Shown here: piece after piece, positions 61,794 through 64,000 of the stretch
How the letters are laid out: each line of letters opens with the position of its first letter
Numbering within the stretch: the first letter of the stretch is position 1
DNA from: Acidicapsa acidisoli
GTDB lineage: Bacteria > Acidobacteriota > Terriglobia > Terriglobales > Acidobacteriaceae
Length of the DNA: 64,000 nt
Direction: 5' to 3'
Assembly (NCBI RefSeq): GCF_025685625.1
Contig: NZ_JAGSYI010000001.1
Coordinates: forward strand, 186,001-250,000
Notes under the pieces: model-generated
What the model was told of the DNA's origin: nothing
Databases searched by the model: none
The model's input: only the letters and a program-made list of their open reading frames with translations
Program-made: the position numbers and the translations under genes

Positions 61794-63104
61794 CTACACG
61801 ACCGCAGTTACCGCTGCAAAGGCGCTCCGTGCTGCGGCAATCGTCGCATCAATCTCGGCTGGCCCATGCGCCGTTCCCAGGAACATTGCCTCAAACTGCG
61901 AGGGCGGCAGCCATACACCCGCGTCCAGCATGGCGCGATGGAAGCGCCCGAACGCCGTGGTGTCGCTGGTCGCAGCCTGCGTGTAATCCGAAATCGGTCC
62001 TCCAGAGAAGAACCAAGTCCACATCGAGCCGACGCGATTTAGCGTCAGTGCGACGCCAGCCTGGGAAGCCTCTGCTACGACACCCTCGGCAACTGCCTTT
62101 GAAGCTGCCTCCAACTGCGGGTAGACCGACGCAGCGTGCTCCCGCAGATAGCCAACCGTGGCCAATCCAGCCGCCATCGCCAAGGGATTACCGCTCAGCG
62201 TCCCGGCCTGATAGACCGGCCCGAGCGGGGCCAGCAGTTCCATGAATTTCCGCTTGCCGCCAAACGCACCGCAGGGCAGGCCGCCGCCGATGATCTTGCC
62301 CAGGGTCACCAAATCCGCATCTAGGCCATACAACTCCAGCGCGCCACCTAGAGACAGCCGGAAGCCGGTCATTACTTCGTCGACGATCAGCAAAGCGCCG
62401 TGCTCCTCGGTGATCGTCCTGAGGCCCGCGAGATAGCCCGCCGCCGGAGGAATGCACCCGGCGTTGCCGACAACCGGCTCCAGGATGACCGCCGCAATTT
62501 CGCCCTCATGCGTAGAAAAAGCCGCTTTAACCGCTTCCAGATCGTTGAATGGCAGTGCGAGCGTCAGTTGCGCAATCTCTTCGGGTACGCCCGCCGACCC
62601 GGGAATCCCGAGCGTCGCGACACCTGAACCGGCTTTCACCAGCAGCCCGTCTGAATGGCCGTGATAGCAGCCCTCGAACTTGATGATCCGCTTGCGCCCG
62701 GTTGCCGCGCGAGCCACGCGGATGGCAGACATCGTAGCCTCGGTTCCTGAGCTGACGAATCGCATTCTCTCGATCGCCGGGAAGCAGGCCATCACCAATT
62801 CGGCCAGATCGCCCTCGGCTTTTGTCGACGCACCAAAACTGGCCGAATCCCGCGCGGCCTTCGCGATTGCTTCGACGACCGGCGGAAAGGCGTGGCCGAG
62901 AATCATCGGCCCCCATGAGCCGAAGTAATCAATGTATCGGTTTCCGTCGGCGTCCAGGAGATAAGGACCCTCGGCCCGCGCAACAAACGGTGGCTCTCCA
63001 CCGACCGAGCGAAAGCCGCGTACCGGCGAGTTCACCCCGCCGGGAAAAAGCCCTTCGGCCCGGTTTTGCAATGCCCGCGATTGTGTCCTGCTCGTTTCCG
63101 CCAT
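61794..63104 (-). CDS. hemL: Glutamate-1-semialdehyde 2,1-aminomutase
   Basis: 436 residues from ATG 63104, preceded by AGGTG; the frame is open much further but that part is not protein-like. PLP enzyme making 5-aminolevulinate by the C5 path. Landmarks: [82 protein letters not shown] and the PLP lysine in [19 protein letters not shown]. Normal length. Confidence 0.97.
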   Translation of the reverse strand: MAETSRTQSRALQNRAEGLFPGGVNSPVRGFRSVGGEPPFVARAEGPYLLDADGNRYIDYFGSWGPMILGHAFPPVVEAIAKAARDSASFGASTKAEGDLAELVMACFPAIERMRFVSSGTEATMSAIRVARAATGRKRIIKFEGCYHGHSDGLLVKAGSGVATLGIPGSAGVPEEIAQLTLALPFNDLEAVKAAFSTHEGEIAAVILEPVVGNAGCIPPAAGYLAGLRTITEEHGALLIVDEVMTGFRLSLGGALELYGLDADLVTLGKIIGGGLPCGAFGGKRKFMELLAPLGPVYQAGTLSGNPLAMAAGLATVGYLREHAASVYPQLEAASKAVAEGVVAEASQAGVALTLNRVGSMWTWFFSGGPISDYTQAATSDTTAFGRFHRAMLDAGVWLPPSQFEAMFLGTAHGPAEIDATIAAARSAFAAVTAVV

Positions 63105-63196
63105 CTGTCTATCACCTGAATCCAAGTATAAGAGGCCGCTGTATCTGCGCAATTCCGCAACAAGGACTAAGATCGCAGGTATGAAGGAAGGAATAT

Positions 63197-63643
63197 GTGG
63201 GTGAGTTCCTCGAATTGAAGGACAAGCTGCTCGTTCTCTACGACGGCGAGTGCGGATTCTGCAATCGGTCGATCCGCTGGCTGTTGCGCCGCGATGGTCA
63301 CGACCGCCTGCGCTTTGCTCCTTCGAACTCGCCCTCCGTTCAGGAGCTGCTCGCCCGGCACGGTTTTCAATCCTCAGGCGAGGAACAGGGTCCAGACACC
63401 ATCCTTGTCTTCCGCAACCTTGGCACTCCGGTCGAGGAACTGCTTGTCCGATCCAACGCCTTTCTCGCCTGCCTTCGTGTTCTGCCGCAGCCATGGCCAA
63501 CTTTCGCGGTGGGTCTTCGCATATTTCCCAGACCGCTCCGGGAAATGTGCTACCGCTTCATTTCTCGCCATCGCTATCGCATCTGGGGCCGATATGCGAG
63601 CTGTCCCATCCCCACAGCAGAAGAGCGCCTGCATTTTCTCTAG
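63197..63643 (+). CDS. DCC family thiol-disulfide oxidoreductase-like protein (DUF393)
   Basis: 148 residues from GTG 63197, with AAGGAAGGA upstream. The [19 protein letters not shown] motif (15-33, Cys 19 and Cys 22) defines the DCC family, followed by the helix around LRFAPSN and the typical late [15 protein letters not shown] thioredoxin-like redox role is assumed from the CxxC. Alone between divergent hemL and purM. Confidence 0.9.
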   Translation: MGEFLELKDKLLVLYDGECGFCNRSIRWLLRRDGHDRLRFAPSNSPSVQELLARHGFQSSGEEQGPDTILVFRNLGTPVEELLVRSNAFLACLRVLPQPWPTFAVGLRIFPRPLREMCYRFISRHRYRIWGRYASCPIPTAEERLHFL

Positions 63644-63754
63644 CGTCGCGCTACAAGGACTGCACGCCGCTCGTCCGGATGGCGTTAGCTGGTAGAATCA
63701 GTCTTTCCGGGCTGCTTTCGCAGACGGCAATCCATCCCCCTCTGAAGGCACACC

Positions 63755-64000
63755 TTGCCCAAAGCTGCTCCAACCGCCGACGCTCATCCGGACACAACTT
63801 CAACTGCCCCCAGCCAGACCGAGACGACGAAGGCCGTCACTTACGCCGACGCAGGCGTCGATATCTCCTCGGGAGATCGCGCCAAGGACCGCATCAAGTA
63901 CCTGGCAAAACGGACCTTTAACCGCAGCGTTCTGGGCGGAATTGGCGGATTCGGTGGGCTTTTTCAGCTTGATCTGAAGAAGTGGGCTGAGCCGATCCTC
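63755..64000 (+). CDS. purM: Phosphoribosylformylglycinamidine cyclo-ligase (AIR synthetase), N-terminal part
   Basis: 82 codons run to the right edge. After a variable 28-residue lead rich in Ala and Thr comes [19 protein letters not shown], matching the PurM start (TYKDAGVDIDAG), then [20 protein letters not shown] and [11 protein letters not shown], which are strongly diagnostic. TTG at 63755 is the likely start (AAGG ten bases before); no ATG is available. The protein should continue past the window. Confidence 0.9.
   Translation, partial: MPKAAPTADAHPDTTSTAPSQTETTKAVTYADAGVDISSGDRAKDRIKYLAKRTFNRSVLGGIGGFGGLFQLDLKKWAEPIL

Noticed and set aside
1-64000. CRISPR arrays, tRNA/rRNA genes or insertion sequences
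   Set aside because: I found no regularly spaced repeats, cloverleaf-like blocks, transposase frames or terminal inverted repeats with target duplications.

Overview
This is a GC-rich chromosomal segment, most likely from a soil acidobacterium of the Acidobacteriaceae (Terriglobus/Granulicella/Edaphobacter-like). The argument is indirect. It rests on the mix of polysaccharide and uronate catabolism, a MarR-YceI pair, a very large secreted Ig-like/FG-GAP protein, three tail-collar paralogues, an NTP_transf_5 nucleotidyltransferase beside a small hydrophobic-tailed protein, and many GTG/TTG starts. No rRNA, tRNA, CRISPR array, transposase or prophage module was found. The window reads as ordinary chromosome with small accessory islands at its left end.

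Layout, 1-18.6 kb (accessory-rich): the 3' end of an unknown gene; a nucleotidyltransferase with a 64-residue partner; a DUF4062-like protein shortened by a 28-bp tandem duplication; a GNAT enzyme and three Mdp/tail-collar genes, divergent from an 1800-residue secreted protein; a secreted alpha/beta hydrolase; yceI and marR with candidate operators; a methyltransferase broken by a one-base frameshift; a second alpha/beta hydrolase; and a permease, ATPase and periplasmic-protein set of the MacB/Lol type.

18.9-31.9 kb: a GH20 hexosaminidase; a 48-codon remnant of a CysD N-terminus coupled by ATGA to a siroheme nitrite/sulfite reductase; a Tat-exported GH2 glycosidase; glpD; and the Kdp potassium pump operon (kdpFABC plus a 28-residue membrane peptide, no kdpDE here).

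32.3-46.0 kb (carbon catabolism): a five-gene hexuronate operon (UxaA-type dehydratase, RbsD/FucU-like mutarotase, UxuA, UxaC, MFS transporter). This is followed by lutABC, divergent from a 967-residue FAD/Fe-S D-2-hydroxyacid dehydrogenase, and by glpK. Together with glpD these genes feed uronates, lactate and glycerol into central metabolism. The hexuronate reductases and the KDG kinase and aldolase are not in the window.

46.1-64.0 kb: a DUF2252 protein divergent from a HAD-UbiA fusion; an RND efflux operon (permease, adaptor, outer-membrane factor) with a perfect 14-bp inverted repeat inside the last gene; a polysaccharide deacetylase; panB-panC; a di-haem c-type cytochrome; bcp and a 3-methyladenine glycosylase; a secreted proline-rich protein with DPDRPTLKRK-like repeats; a structured AT-rich spacer; hemL; a DCC-family protein; and the start of purM.

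No clear new multi-gene system stands out. The least explained items are the 64-residue peptide with its nucleotidyltransferase, the tail-collar/GNAT cluster facing the giant secreted protein, the truncated CysD leader and the DPDRP-repeat protein.
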